Of a stretch of DNA of 64,000 bases, positions 54,140 through 64,000 are shown one piece after another. The notes below the pieces were generated by a model, which saw only the letters and a program-made list of their open reading frames with translations, had not been told where the DNA came from and searched no databases. The position numbers and the translations under genes were made by a program. Each line of letters begins with the position of its first letter. Within the stretch, counting starts at the first letter, position 1. Location of the stretch: NCBI RefSeq assembly GCF_036323735.1, contig NC_086026.1, positions 57,382,539-57,446,538 of the forward strand, in the 5' to 3' direction. The stretch comes from Rattus norvegicus. Its lineage: Eukaryota; Chordata; Mammalia; Rodentia; Muridae.

Positions 54140-55325
54140 AAGGAGGATGCCCACTGAACAAATAGTTAAACAAAACTGCAAGGGACAACCAAACAGACCA
54201 GTAACCAGCTATAACAGAAACACAAGAATAAAAGGAAAGCAACATGGCACCCCCAAAAGACTATGTAACCCCTTAACTAAAGACTCCAGGGACATTCAAG
54301 TGATTGAAGCCGAGGACGCCAGGGCAGGGGGGATTGAAGTTATTTAACAAAATTAACCAGTGAAGCAAAGTGGAAGTAAAGAAAGAGATGAATGATTAGA
54401 GCGAGCTCCGGACCCCTGTGGAAGAGAAAGTCAACAGCAGTGTGGATGAAGTTCAGCGCGGAAACTAAGATCTGGACAAAGCCACGCAACACTGTGCTGG
54501 CCATGAAACCCTCAGTCAAATAAGAAGCACCATCATACACAGCACCAAGAAGGGTCTGGAGAGATGGCCCTGGCGGTTAACAAAGCACCAGTGAAGGGCG
54601 GCACACAACTACCTGTATCTCCAGCTGCAGGGGATCTGTCGCCTCCTTCTGGCCTCCATGGGCACCTGCATCACATCCACATTCACACACACAGACACAT
54701 GATTTAAATTAAAAATCTTCCAAATCACCCAGAAGCCTATAGTCAGCCAGGAAAGAGAGTATCAGCGATGGAAGCCTAAGGCAATACATCCAGACATCAG
54801 TGGAGGAAAGGGAATAATCACGGCCATAAGCTGAAAGAATGGTGACGTCTGCTGAGGAGACCTAAGTATCTGTGGGGACAAAGGAGGAACTGAGACAAGA
54901 AGCTAAAGACATAGGAAAATTCAATGAAATTATAGAGGAAATTTACCAAATCTGGGGGAAGAAATGCATATCCAAGCACAAAAGGTTTTTAGAACCCCAA
55001 ATAGACATGACCAGAGAATAACCCCATCACAACACACTGCAGTCAAAATTCCAAGAGTACAAAACAAAGACACTGCGTTAAAAGAATCAAAAGAGAATGC
55101 CAACTCCCTTACAAAGGCAAGCTCATCACAATAGCATCAGACATCTCAGCAGAAACCCTTAACGCGAAGAAAGCAAAGAGCGCTGTATTCCAAGCCGCGG
55201 AAGTAACTGCCAACAAGAATTACTACATTCAGAAAAGCTATCTTTACAAAATGGAAATAAAGGCATTTCGAGCAATTCATGACCACCTAGTTAGTGCTGA
55301 ATAAAACATTCTTGAGTAACCATGG
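54140..55325 (+). pseudogene. L1 retrotransposon fossil: ORF1 and inter-ORF region
   Basis: Rodent L1 ORF1 landmarks appear in order: 'AACATGGCACCCCCAAAAG', the coiled-coil-type stretch 54360-54550, then 'AAAATTCAATGAAATTATAG', 'CAAAAGGTTTTTAGAACCCC' and 'ATCTCAGCAGAAACCC'. The end is 'CATTTCGAGCAATTCATGACC'. Many stops and frameshifts destroy the reading frame. A SINE is inserted at 54553-54719. It is the 5' half of one decayed element continuing at 55440. Confidence 0.75.
54553..54719 (+). repeat. B2/B3-family SINE nested in L1 ORF1
   Basis: 'GTCTGGAGAGATGGCCCTGG', 'CTGTATCTCCAGCTGCAGGGG', 'GATCTGTCGCCTCCTTCTGG' and the tail 'GATTTAAATTAAAAATC' match a B3-like copy with an internal deletion. 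It splits the L1 ORF1 sequence, so it is younger than the L1. Confidence 0.75.
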
Positions 55326-55439
55326 GGTCATTGATGGGAGGAGTCAGGGAGTAGCCAAAGGAAGAGGAAACCACAGTTGACCAGAACCTTTGGGATACAG
55401 CAAAGGTGGATTGAAGAGGAAGATACAGGCATGAGAGCT

Positions 55440-56700
55440 TACAGGAAATGGAGGCCAAATGAACCATACATAGAAACCATCAAAGACTTAAACAAAACAG
55501 ACAGTCCCCTAGCCAAAAGCAACACAAAGAGAGAGAAGACCCAAATTAACACAACTGGATATGAAAAGGTATCAATAGCCACAGATCCCTATGAAATAGA
55601 GAATCCGAAGAGAATGCTTTGAAAATTATATTTAAAAAAAAAAAAACCAGAAAGTCCAGAAGAAATGGCTCGATTCCTAGATACATACAACCTACGAAAA
55701 TTAAATCGAGAAGAGGCAAAGAACTTAAATAGATGCATAACAAGCAAGGAAATTGGGACAGCAATAAAAAGTCTCCCCCAAGGAGAAACCTGGAACCAGA
55801 CAGATTGACGGATACATTCTTACTCTAGCTAAATGCTACCACCAATGCGCCTCAAACTGCCTAAAGTAGAAAGAGGAAGAACTATTGAACTAACCCATGG
55901 TGCCAGCATTCCTTCGATGCCAACCCCTGTAAGGACACAGCCACCGTCTGACAACCAGGAAGGTGACGCATCTCAGTGGAGTTTGCCCAAGCAGAATTCA
56001 AGAGCACATGGGTCATTTTAAGGATTCAGGGGATGCTTGAGATAAGAATCTCAATAATTAAAAGATATTCAATTAAGTGTACCAAGTACAGGTAAGAAGA
56101 GCAGAAATCACAAGGCCATCCACCTCCACAGACAAAAGAAAGGTCTTTCAGGAAATTCACATCCTGTCATGAGAAAGCGCTGAAGGCTACGAATGCAGAG
56201 AAAATAGCCACTCGGAAACTGTGGGACCTCACACTGGATTTTACAGTTTTAGGCAGTTATCCATCACCCAAAAGCAAAAACTCCTTGACAGTCAGAACTA
56301 GAAACACAAGTAGCTTTCTGTTCCTTACCTACACCCAGGCCTTCCTCACCCCTGACCACAACGCTTTAATAGTCTCTACTTTTTAACTATAGAAATTCCT
56401 TGACACGTATAGATTTCGGGTCTAGCCAACTTCCGTATGCGATGTTTTTTATTAGCAAGCTTTTCATAATTAAGTTTTAATTGGAAAAAGAACTAAGAAT
56501 AGGGGAACTGCCAAGGCATCCCTGTAAAAGCTAACCTGTAACTGACACTATACTGTAATGAGGAAAAACTAAAAGCATTTCTCTAGCACCAGGAGCAACG
56601 CAGGGTATTCCAAGTCCCTGCTCTTATTTAACGCAGCGTTAGAGCTCTAAGGCAAGAGAACGAGATAAAAGGGGTAAAGACAGAAAAGGGGGAAAAGTGA
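55440..56700 (+). pseudogene. L1 ORF2 fossil: linker and first part of the reverse transcriptase
   Basis: The frame ending at 55622 translates to L1 ORF2 linker-type residues (DLNKTDSPLAKSNTKREKTQ). It continues in other frames with 'AAATGGCTCGATTCCTAGATAC', 'GGAAATTGGGACAGCAATAAAAAG' and, at 56540-56690, 'CTATACTGTAATGAGGAAAAAC' with 'AGGCAAGAGAACGAGATAAAAGG'. The N-terminal endonuclease part is not visible before 55440, and about 300 bases of unrelated sequence interrupt the match near 56210-56510. Stops and frameshifts make it inactive. Confidence 0.75.
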
Positions 56701-58122
56701 AGTCATCTCCATCCTCACCAGAAGTGCTTAGATCCGAACCCATTATTTGGTGTGCTAACTAAAACCAACAAACGTTAAATAAATAGATAAACAACTGAGT
56801 GAACAAAGAAAAACAGTTAGGAATAACAAGGCAAAGGCAGCAGCCTTCTCTCTGATTGAGATGCGAGCCCGGTGAGAGCTCACACAGAGGTTCAGCCTCC
56901 GGTTTACATTGCAGTCAAGCCTTTGCAGATGTTTGTTGGGGGGGAGGCGGCAGAAGAGGAGGTTATAGCAATATAAGGTATATTAGGTAAGAGGTAAGAG
57001 ATGTTACTGGTTTGAACTCAGAATATGGTAGGGAATACAGTGGGGAAAAAAAACCCAACCCTCTTAAGGAGTTAAAATCTGAGACACACAAGTGAGGAAG
57101 TGTTGATTTAGTGCATTAGTTGATTATTTAATCGGTTATCACCAGAGCCAAAGGCTTGCGTTCGGGAGAGGGGAGGTAGAAAGTCAGGTCAGACTGGAAT
57201 GTCCTGTTTTCGATGACAAGGAAGTCTAACCAGGGAATGTGGCAAGTGTGGGGTGCACAGAGCACGATACACAAGCAGAGGGGCAAGCCTGGGGCAATAT
57301 CCTCTCTACTCGGACAAACTAGCTGCTGCACAGTAGTCTCCACAGTCAGGATTAGCCCACGCCGTTCTCTTCCACACCGCCATCTAAATGTGTTGCTAGG
57401 TGGCAGCGAAGTGGACGTTTTCTCCAACATGGCCAATTACTTGCCTTACATGGAGTGGCTCTGCCATTCTCTAAGACCCACCCCACTGTCTTGCCTGCAT
57501 CCTCTTCTTACTCCGCACTTGCTTAAAAGGTTTAAAAGCCTCTCATTTTGTCCGTTCTGTAACCACCGCTGGTCAGCGTGCCCTGGGGGACACTGCCTCT
57601 CTGACTGACTAGGCATTCCATGGTCTTCTTCACCCCAACCTGTTCTCTACAGATTTGCCCAGACTGGCTTTCTAAATCACAGTGCAGACTGTGTGAGCCC
57701 TTCAGGTTCTGTGGAAGGACATCAAGCCTCCCTTCCCAACTTCCTTCTGCCATCCGGTGCCCAGCACTCTGCATATGCTTCCTTACTTATCTGTGGGCAC
57801 ACACACCAGCCTCTTCCTCTCTGCTTCTCACAGGCTCTCCCCCTCTGATTGGGGAGCACTTCTTCCCTCCCAGTCATCCAGTCAACCCAGTACATCCATC
57901 CATCATGGGCATATCGTGTGTACCTTCCCACTCCAAACATGCCTTTGCTGTATTTGTGCCATGTAATACAACTTCAGCCACCCACATGTGACTCTGGGGA
58001 AGCTGAAACGTGTCCAGTGTCACAAGTTGCAATGGTAAATGTTTGTATTTATCGAGTTAAGTAATGTTTGGTATTAAAATGAATTAACCAATTCCATCTG
58101 ACCTTTCTAAAATATAGCTATA
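56701..58122. other. Mostly unique sequence with possible L2 traces
   Basis: 57490-58000 has C/T-rich phrases loosely similar to L2, not strong enough to call. Frames of 102-131 codons lack known motifs. Confidence 0.35.
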
Positions 58123-58260
58123 GAGCTGGTGAGATGGCTCGGTTGGTAGAAGAACTTACACAGGCCTGATGACCTAAGTTTGATCTCTAGGTTACAAATG
58201 GTAACAGGAAAGAACCTGAGAGGTTTTCTCTGATGTATACACACAGAGACATACACAGAC

Positions 58261-58262
<2 letters not shown>
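58123..58262 (+). repeat. B3-type SINE, plus orientation
   Basis: 'GAGCTGGTGAGATGGCTCGG', 'CCTGATGACCTAAGTTTGATC' and 'AGGAAAGAACCTGAGAGG' match B3; its tail passes into the next microsatellite. Confidence 0.75.

Positions 58263-58333
<71 letters not shown>
58263..58333. repeat. (GA)n microsatellite
   Basis: About 33 perfect GA units growing from the B3 tail, followed to 58470 by mixed ATAT, GACA and CACA short repeats. Confidence 0.97.
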
Positions 58334-58470
58334 TACAAATGCACACAGAAAGAAGCACACAGACATATATATATATATGTATATGTGTTATATATAGAGA
58401 GAGACAGACAGACAGACAGACATAAAGACACAGATACACACAGACACACCCATGTGTACACACGCACACA
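58334..58470. repeat. Mixed simple repeats (ATAT, GACA, CACA)
   Basis: A chain of short TATA, GACAGACA and CACACAGA blocks linking the plus B3 to the reversed B4 at 58471. Confidence 0.85.
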
Positions 58471-58588
58471 TCTCTGCCTCCCCAGTACTGAGATTACAAC
58501 CTTTTTTTTTTTTTTTAAACATGGGCTCTGAGGCTCTGACTCAGGTCCTCAGGAAAGACAAGCAAGCACTTTATTGACTAAGCTCTTG
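58471..58588 (-). repeat. B4-type SINE 5' half, minus orientation
   Basis: 'TCTCTGCCTCCCCAGTACTGAG', a 17-base T run, 'CTCAGGTCCTCAGGAAAG' and 'AAGCACTTTATTGACTAAGC' match reverse B4 from its B1-like body to its head. Confidence 0.75.
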
Positions 58589-59084
58589 GGTTTTAACGTG
58601 TACTGACCACTCACGTTATATTTCCGGGCAATAGTGCAAACAGTACTTTCTATTCTTATATGTAACTCTTCAAATACATGTCTGTCTCCTGCAGTGTAGG
58701 ATGTCTGCCCCCTCTCTTCCTACCCTGATGGACAGTGTCTCCCATGTGCCAAAAATCCTTCCTGCCTTGGGTTGGTTCTCCGGTAAAATACGGTGGCAGC
58801 GATGAGAAGATGAATATACTAGAGGGTAGGAAGCTCTCACATTAACCATAGTTCAGGGCCATGGAGGGGAATCTGGGGAAGTCCGTGACAGGCCAATGGC
58901 AAGCACTTGCCCGCTGACAACTTCAGTGAGCAACAGGAAGACGCAGAAGGTTGAGCAGGAAGCAGCTGCCGTCACCATGAATAACACGCTGGTCACAACA
59001 GCAGTAACTCGCAGGCTTCCAAGCTGGTCATCAGCTTGAGCTGCCTATAGCTATGCGCTTGCCTTGTTTTGTTCATCCAAATGC
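58589..59084. other. Unique non-coding sequence
   Basis: No feature recognised. Confidence 0.4.
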
Positions 59085-59099
59085 TGGGGGGGGGGGGGG
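59085..59099. repeat. Poly-G run of 15
   Basis: Fifteen consecutive G followed by TAGGGGTTAACAGGGG, giving several further G-runs close by. Confidence 0.95.
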
Positions 59100-59496
59100 T
59101 AGGGGTTAACAGGGGTTTACAGCCCCAAATGCCAGGGGCTCGCAGCCCCAATTTTGGACTCCTCAGAGCAACATCTGTTGTTTTCACATTTTTCCATCTC
59201 AAATCCCCGAGCCCAAACCTCTCACAGGCAGGAGAGGAAACCCAGCTCTCCTGAGGGTCTTCTCTGTTTGCACTTTCTTTTTGTCCCCAAGAGGTGACTG
59301 CACGAATCCTAGGGAGTAGGGCTGAAGCCTTCAAGAGTTCTTCCAAAGTGTGGCCTGAGAGCTTTAGTCTCTGGGAGCACACCACTTTAGAAACGAGCAA
59401 GGAGCCGCCCACAGCACCCAGCTCTGGACTTTGATCTGAGGTTCCTGGGCCCTTTGATGAGTATGGACCAGAGTCAGCCTTGTGAGATAATTAAGT
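59100..59496. other. Unique non-coding sequence
   Basis: No feature recognised. Confidence 0.4.
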
Positions 59497-59623
59497 CAGT
59501 CTCTCTCTCTGTCTCTGTCTCTGTCTCTGTCTCTCTCTGTCTCTCTCTGTGTCTCTCTCTCTGTTTCTCTCTCTCTCTGTCTCTCTCTCTGTCTCTCTCT
59601 CTGTCTCTGTCTCTCTCTCTCTG

Positions 59624-59675
<52 letters not shown>

Positions 59676-59680
59676 CCTCC
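59497..59680. repeat. (CT)n/(GTCTCT)n polypyrimidine-rich tract
   Basis: About 180 bases of CTCT broken by regular G substitutions, with a pure CT run at 59635-59668. Ser/Leu-rich and Arg/Glu-rich frames over it are artefacts. Confidence 0.95.
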
Positions 59681-60105
59681 ATAATAAGGTCCCGTTTGCT
59701 CATAATTGCATGTGTTGAAAAGTGAACCTCCTGGGTTGATGATGAATGGATAAAAACTCTGTAATATACGGTGGGAAGAAGGGGAAAGTGGGCCTTCTTT
59801 ATTAGCCGATGGGAGCAGAACCAGGATCAGAGCAGGAAGCCCCAACAACTCAAAAGTACGTCTTCGTGAGGCCCCGTGGAGCCTCATGACACCCAGAGAC
59901 TACTGGAAGGTATTTCAGATAGTTTGGTCCCACACTGTTAATTCTGTATGCAGGAAGCCTTGGGACCAGAGACGTGGTTTTCGTAGCACCCACTTTGCAT
60001 TATATCAGGTATTTAAGTGCCCCCCATATCTTGCTAGAATTATGACATAAAAGCAGTTTTGCTTTGCTTCTCATTTGACTCATCCATTCATTTATCCATC
60101 CACTC
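59681..60105. other. Unique non-coding sequence
   Basis: No feature recognised. Confidence 0.4.
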
Positions 60106-60243
60106 ATCTTGAGATGGGACCTTGCTATGTAGCTCAGGCTGGTCTTCAACTCACTATGTGGCTCAGGCTGGCCTTGAACCCTCAATATTCCTGCCTCAGC
60201 CTCCAGAGTGATGGGGTTACAGCTGGGCTCCACTACCCATGAC
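60106..60243 (-). repeat. Old B1 (proto-B1-like) SINE, minus orientation
   Basis: 'CTATGTAGCTCAGGCTGGTC' and 'CTATGTGGCTCAGGCTGGCC' lie in tandem, preserving the internal quasi-duplication of B1. 'CTGCCTCAGCCTCCAGAGTG' and 'CTGGGCTCCACTACCC' complete the reversed 5' part. Confidence 0.8.
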
Positions 60244-60435
60244 CTCTTGGTATTTTAAGTAGCCCCTTCTAGCCTGTCTCATGGATTCTCATGACAAATC
60301 TTTCTAGCTAAATCAAGCTTTATCAAGAATCCTGATCTCAGAGTGGCTCCATGTTTCCCTAAAGTCTCACAGAGCTGAGAGGCATTGGCAAATCTGTGTC
60401 GGTTACTGCTGAGCTTTTTCATGCTCTCATTGTTC
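60244..60435. other. Unique non-coding sequence
   Basis: Short stretch, nothing recognised. Confidence 0.4.
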
Positions 60436-60499
60436 GCTCATTCATTCATTCACTCACTCATTCATTCACTCATTCATTTATTGATTCATTCATTCACTG
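60436..60499. repeat. Imperfect (TTCA)n/(CTCA)n array
   Basis: About 15 tetramer units with TTCA and CTCA variants mixed. Confidence 0.92.
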
Positions 60500-62517
60500 A
60501 GCTCTATTGAGGTCTCAGAATGAGGTTTGACATAAGGTCATTTTTCTCCTCAATCTTTCCTGTCTCACCTCCAGGTCCCACCTCTTCTCATGGGTTCATT
60601 AGCTTTTAGGCCCAGACTTGACTATGATCCAGCTTGAGTTGTAGGAAATTGTCTTTTGTGGGGCCTGGAAGGCCAGACCATTTCAAGAACTAGGAGCAAA
60701 GTCTTGAGAGAGGGTTCACTGTAGAATGTAGCTGCTAAGGGAAAGAGAACAGGAAAAGTAACTTGGAGGTTTCAAAGCTTCATCACTGGGGAAGTCCTAA
60801 CAACATGAACTGTAAAAGAGGTAGAGAGCCCAAGGGTCCCTGAGTCACTGAGGGAGAAATGTCTCAGAGTTTGTCATGTGCACCTGGAGTCAAGGAGAGT
60901 AGAGGGCTGGGGTCAGCAGGGTGTCGACTGCAGGAAAGTAAGATCAGCCGGAAGATGACTTAGAGTGACATGTCAGTGAGCGTTTCTTGGCAATGAGTCA
61001 CCTGACACAAGCTGTGTCTGAATTGTGAAAGGCTTCCTTAGCTCAGTTTGGTGGGGGATCGAGAACATGGCGCTCCCATTGCCCCCTTTCTCAGCTGCGC
61101 CACCTCTAGGTAGATGGCCATGGTGGGATCATGCATGTGGGAGCAAGCCATTGATTACATCTTGAGCCAGCAGCAAAGAGAAAGACATAAGTGTCTGAAG
61201 TCCCCTGCAAGGCCGTGTCCCAGTAACCTAAGAGCCTCATTCTAAACTAAATTCTCCAAACCATCACTTGAGGACCAAGGTGCCAATCACAGTGGAATCA
61301 AACCAGAGTGGGTTCTGGGATCCATCACTTCATGCCGTGGAGAACAATTGGAATCTGTGGAGAAGGTTCTCACTTGGGTTATGATCAAGGACCTACTTGC
61401 AGCTCCTGGGCCAAGTCCTTTTCCTCAGGGCAGCATGCTTATCTGTAGAAACCAGAGAGGAGGCTTCACAAGGCCACCACCCAATTCTGTCATCCATGGT
61501 GCCTGTGGTTTCTAGGCACATGACCATGCGAGGATATTGCAAGTGTATCCCTGGTACCTCCCAGATGGCTGTCTCTTAGCTGCTGGTAAGGAGGCCCTGG
61601 TGGCCCCATAAAGCCACACGACATAGCACCTTTTGCTTTTATTAGGCTTCGTGCACACCTGTGCAAAGCATGTTGTCAGGTAAAGGCTCCCCCGCCACTC
61701 CGAGACCAGGAAACAGCTGCCTCCCCAGCCCCTACTTCTCACTATAGCTCTGTCATCTGCCCTGGGTTTTATTACGCAGTGAGTGATGTTTGCCTGGAAA
61801 CACTTTCTTTATGACTTATTAATAAAAAGCGAGAAGGGAGAAATGGAAGAAACACAAGGTAAGAGAGCGGGATTGTATCTAAGTAAAACACTTTTCAAAG
61901 TGTCAAAAGGTCTTTGGGGAAATAGGAAAAATAAATGAGTCAAAGTGTGAAGTGAGCGAGAGGCCTGAGAGTGGCTGCAGGAAATAAGTCAGCAGCAGCA
62001 GCAATTCGAACTAAAACAAAACACAACAAAATAAAGCCTGACAAGGCACAGCTCGTAATCATCATCACCGTCTTCCTCGTAGGTGTCAGCCTCCCCACAA
62101 TGTGTTGACATTACCTTGAGACTGGATTGGTCTGAAAAAATGACCAAGTCATAGGGAGCTAAAACAAGGTTGACAAAAACAGCAGACAAATCCAGGAAAA
62201 ACAGAGAACAGGACTAGACCTACCCATTCTTGGGCCCTTGCACATGATGGCCTTGAATCCAAGCAGGGCTGTAAGATGTCTCCAGACGGAGCCAGAAGTA
62301 TCTTGGATTGAACTTTGTTTCAGAGACGAGGGCTTCCATGCTCCTCTTGTAGTGTCTGCTCCCTAAAAGTGAAGAAGTAGCCACTGAGCCTACAAATCCA
62401 TGGTTACGTGAAGCAAGAAGAGCCAAGCTCATACTGAGTGAGGTACTTTGTGAATTGTAAAGCTCACAGGAACCCTCTAAAGAGAGCTGCCCTGTAATGG
62501 TGGCTTCCAGGGCTGAG
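60500..62517. other. Repeat-poor block, about 2 kb
   Basis: No transposon or exon recognised. The sub-block 61740-61990 contains TTATTAATAAAAAGC, TTTTCAAAGTGTCAAAAGG and an AP-1-type TGAGTCA near 61937, enhancer-like in composition but unproven. Confidence 0.35.
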
Positions 62518-62797
62518 TTTTTTATGTATGTGTGTATGCATGAGTGGTAGCCAGAAGTTGTTATCTAGTGCTTTCTTCAATGTTTTTTCCACCTTATTTT
62601 TATGAGTCAGGATCTTTCGCTTTACCTGTAGCTTGCTGATTCAGCTACATGGATTCGACAGGTACCCACATCCCCAGTACTGAAATTATAGGTGTGCAGC
62701 AGTTGCCTGCCTTTTCTCTGGGTGCTGGGGATTGAACTCGGGTCTTCGTGCTTGCAACAGCAAGCGCTTTACTGAGTGAGCCGTCTCTCCAGCCCCC
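62518..62797 (-). repeat. B4-type SINE, minus orientation, full length
   Basis: 'GTATGTGTGTATGCATGAG', 'TTTCTTCAATGTTTTTTCCACC', 'ATGAGTCAGGATCTTTCG', 'CCCCAGTACTGAAATTATAGG', 'GGGTGCTGGGGATTGAACTCGG' and 'GTGAGCCGTCTCTCCAGCCCC' include every part of reverse B4 through to the head. Confidence 0.85.
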
Positions 62798-62954
62798 TAA
62801 AATCTCTGTGGACTCCGGTGAAATGAAAAAAAGACAAGGACATTGTCTTTACCTTTATTGCTGGAACTGTCCGTTTCTAGGAGTTTCCCATTCTGTCCCT
62901 ATAGAAGTAATTTTATGCTGTGAAGGGAGTGGCCCAGTCTATCCCATTTAGCTC

Positions 62955-63480
62955 TCAAGTAAAGGACACAGAGACACAAGATTTTATTAACAAGTTGCTA
63001 GCACTATGCTGGGCAACTTCTGAGCTATTCCAACCTGATTAATCTATTAATAACCAGATAAATGCCCCCTTACTTGTCACCTGAGTCTTGCTCTGTTCCT
63101 TGTGTGTCCTCAGGGTGAGTTTCTCTTGGCCATGTGCTCACGGTCCCTCCTCATGGTCCCTCCCCATGGTCCATCACACCTCATGATGACCTCCTCCTTT
63201 CCTTCTCCTTTGTCCTTCTCCTCCTGTCTCTCCAGTGGTCTCTCCTGAGACCCCTCATTCGGTCACAAGTTCTACCCTCCTATCCTCTCTGCCCACTCAC
63301 AGGCTTCAGCCTTTTATTCACCAATCAGAGATTGTTGGAGAGCATTCTTTACAGCCCATTGGTCAATACAACGCCCATATGCAGACTTCAACCTGATCTT
63401 GGGGCACAGAGCCCAGCATCTGAACACACGGTGCACCAGAGCAACTCCAATACATCCCATCGTCCTACTTGTCCTGAGAT
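62955..63480 (-). mobile_element. Rodent ERV LTR-like repeat, minus orientation
   Basis: 'GGACACAGAGACACAAGATTTTATTAAC' (in parts; reversed polyadenylation-type signal), 'CTGGGCAACTTCTGAGC', 'CATTCGGTCACAAGTTC', 'CACCAATCAGAGATTG' and 'CATATGCAGACTTCAACC' are phrases of a common rodent ERV LTR. The subfamily is not certain, and borders and target duplication were not resolved. No retroviral gene is present. Confidence 0.5.
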
Positions 63481-64000
63481 CTAGGGCAGAGGCCAGTCTG
63501 CAGGGACCTTCTGTTTTACTTAGTTCTGTGATGACCATTCTCATGGCTTTCCCCCACCATGATTCTTCCGCCATGATTCTCACCCCCATCCTAGCCGTAA
63601 GTCTCCCCCTTGAAACTTCTCCCATCACTCGTCTCTAAGAAGCACAGCCTGTCGCTTCCAAATGAGAGTTGATTTCTCTCACTTTACTCAGCTTTTTATT
63701 GGGCACAATAGTCATGCATATTTTATGAATATTTATACACATTCAGAACGCGTCTTTCCCACTGGAGCACAAGCCCCCTATGAAATGGGACCTCGCCTTA
63801 TTTATCTGAATGATGTTGGGAATAGGGATCCTGGAATGCTTGCCTTGCATGTGGGCTTGTAGCTCAGCATTGAACTCGGTGGATTAAATCTTAATCCTCC
63901 TCCAGGGCCCACAGCAAATGTCACTTTGTTCAAATTATTTTATGTGTCTGATGTTTTGCCTGTATATATTATGTCTGTGTACCACATGCTTTTTGTGGAT
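63481..64000. other. Unique non-coding sequence to the window edge
   Basis: No feature recognised. Confidence 0.4.

Noticed and set aside
1..64000. CRISPR array, prokaryotic operon or phage system
   Set aside because: Repeat content is plainly mammalian. The tandem repeats are microsatellites without unique spacers, and no prokaryote-type gene layout is present.

Overview
The window looks like a non-coding stretch of a murid rodent chromosome, most likely rat. The evidence is a typical ID element (about 29976-30099), many B1, B2/B3 and B4 SINEs, rodent MaLR/ERVL-type LTRs, and many long CA, CT/GA, TCTA/GATA and TCTG microsatellites. The ID family expanded strongly in rat, which favours rat over mouse. 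Repeat family names come from remembered consensus features and could not be checked by a search, so family assignments carry moderate confidence.

I found no protein-coding gene, rRNA, tRNA, snRNA or CRISPR array that I can support. The longer open frames (up to 180 codons) cross microsatellites or transposon fossils, or lie in sequence with no recognisable protein similarity. The window is best described as intergenic or deep intronic.

Layout. 1-9.8 kb: old SINEs, several microsatellites (including a compound CAG/CCA/CAA tract at 3230-3358) and unique sequence. 9.8-12 kb: a solo LTR with a perfect 5-bp target duplication beside ancient L1 and L2, then two B4 SINEs. 12-18 kb: mostly unique with MIR/L2 fossils and a small promoter-like cluster (16631-17022). 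18-20.8 kb: transposon-dense, with an ERVL-like LTR and a B2 flanked by unusually long 59-bp direct repeats. 20.8-30 kb: mainly unique, with MIRs, a second solo LTR (24658-25001) and a hAT-like fossil. 30-37 kb: ID, B2/B3, B1 and microsatellites. 37.9-38.8 kb: the most CpG-rich part of the window and the best candidate promoter. 39-49 kb: LTR-like, SINE and long CA/GT tracts, plus a long rodent repeat with internal ~130-bp monomers (42145-43985). 49-54 kb: unique sequence with SINEs and a GATA array. 54.1-56.7 kb: a decayed L1 with a nested SINE and no visible endonuclease part. 56.7-64 kb: microsatellites, SINEs, unique blocks and an ERV-LTR-like repeat.

No operon-like or multi-gene system is present. 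The most notable items are structural: the B2 with 59-bp flanking repeats, the ID element with a duplicated head, the compound triplet repeat, the orphan CpG-rich block, the monomer-bearing repeat and a few repeat-free blocks that could be conserved regulatory DNA.
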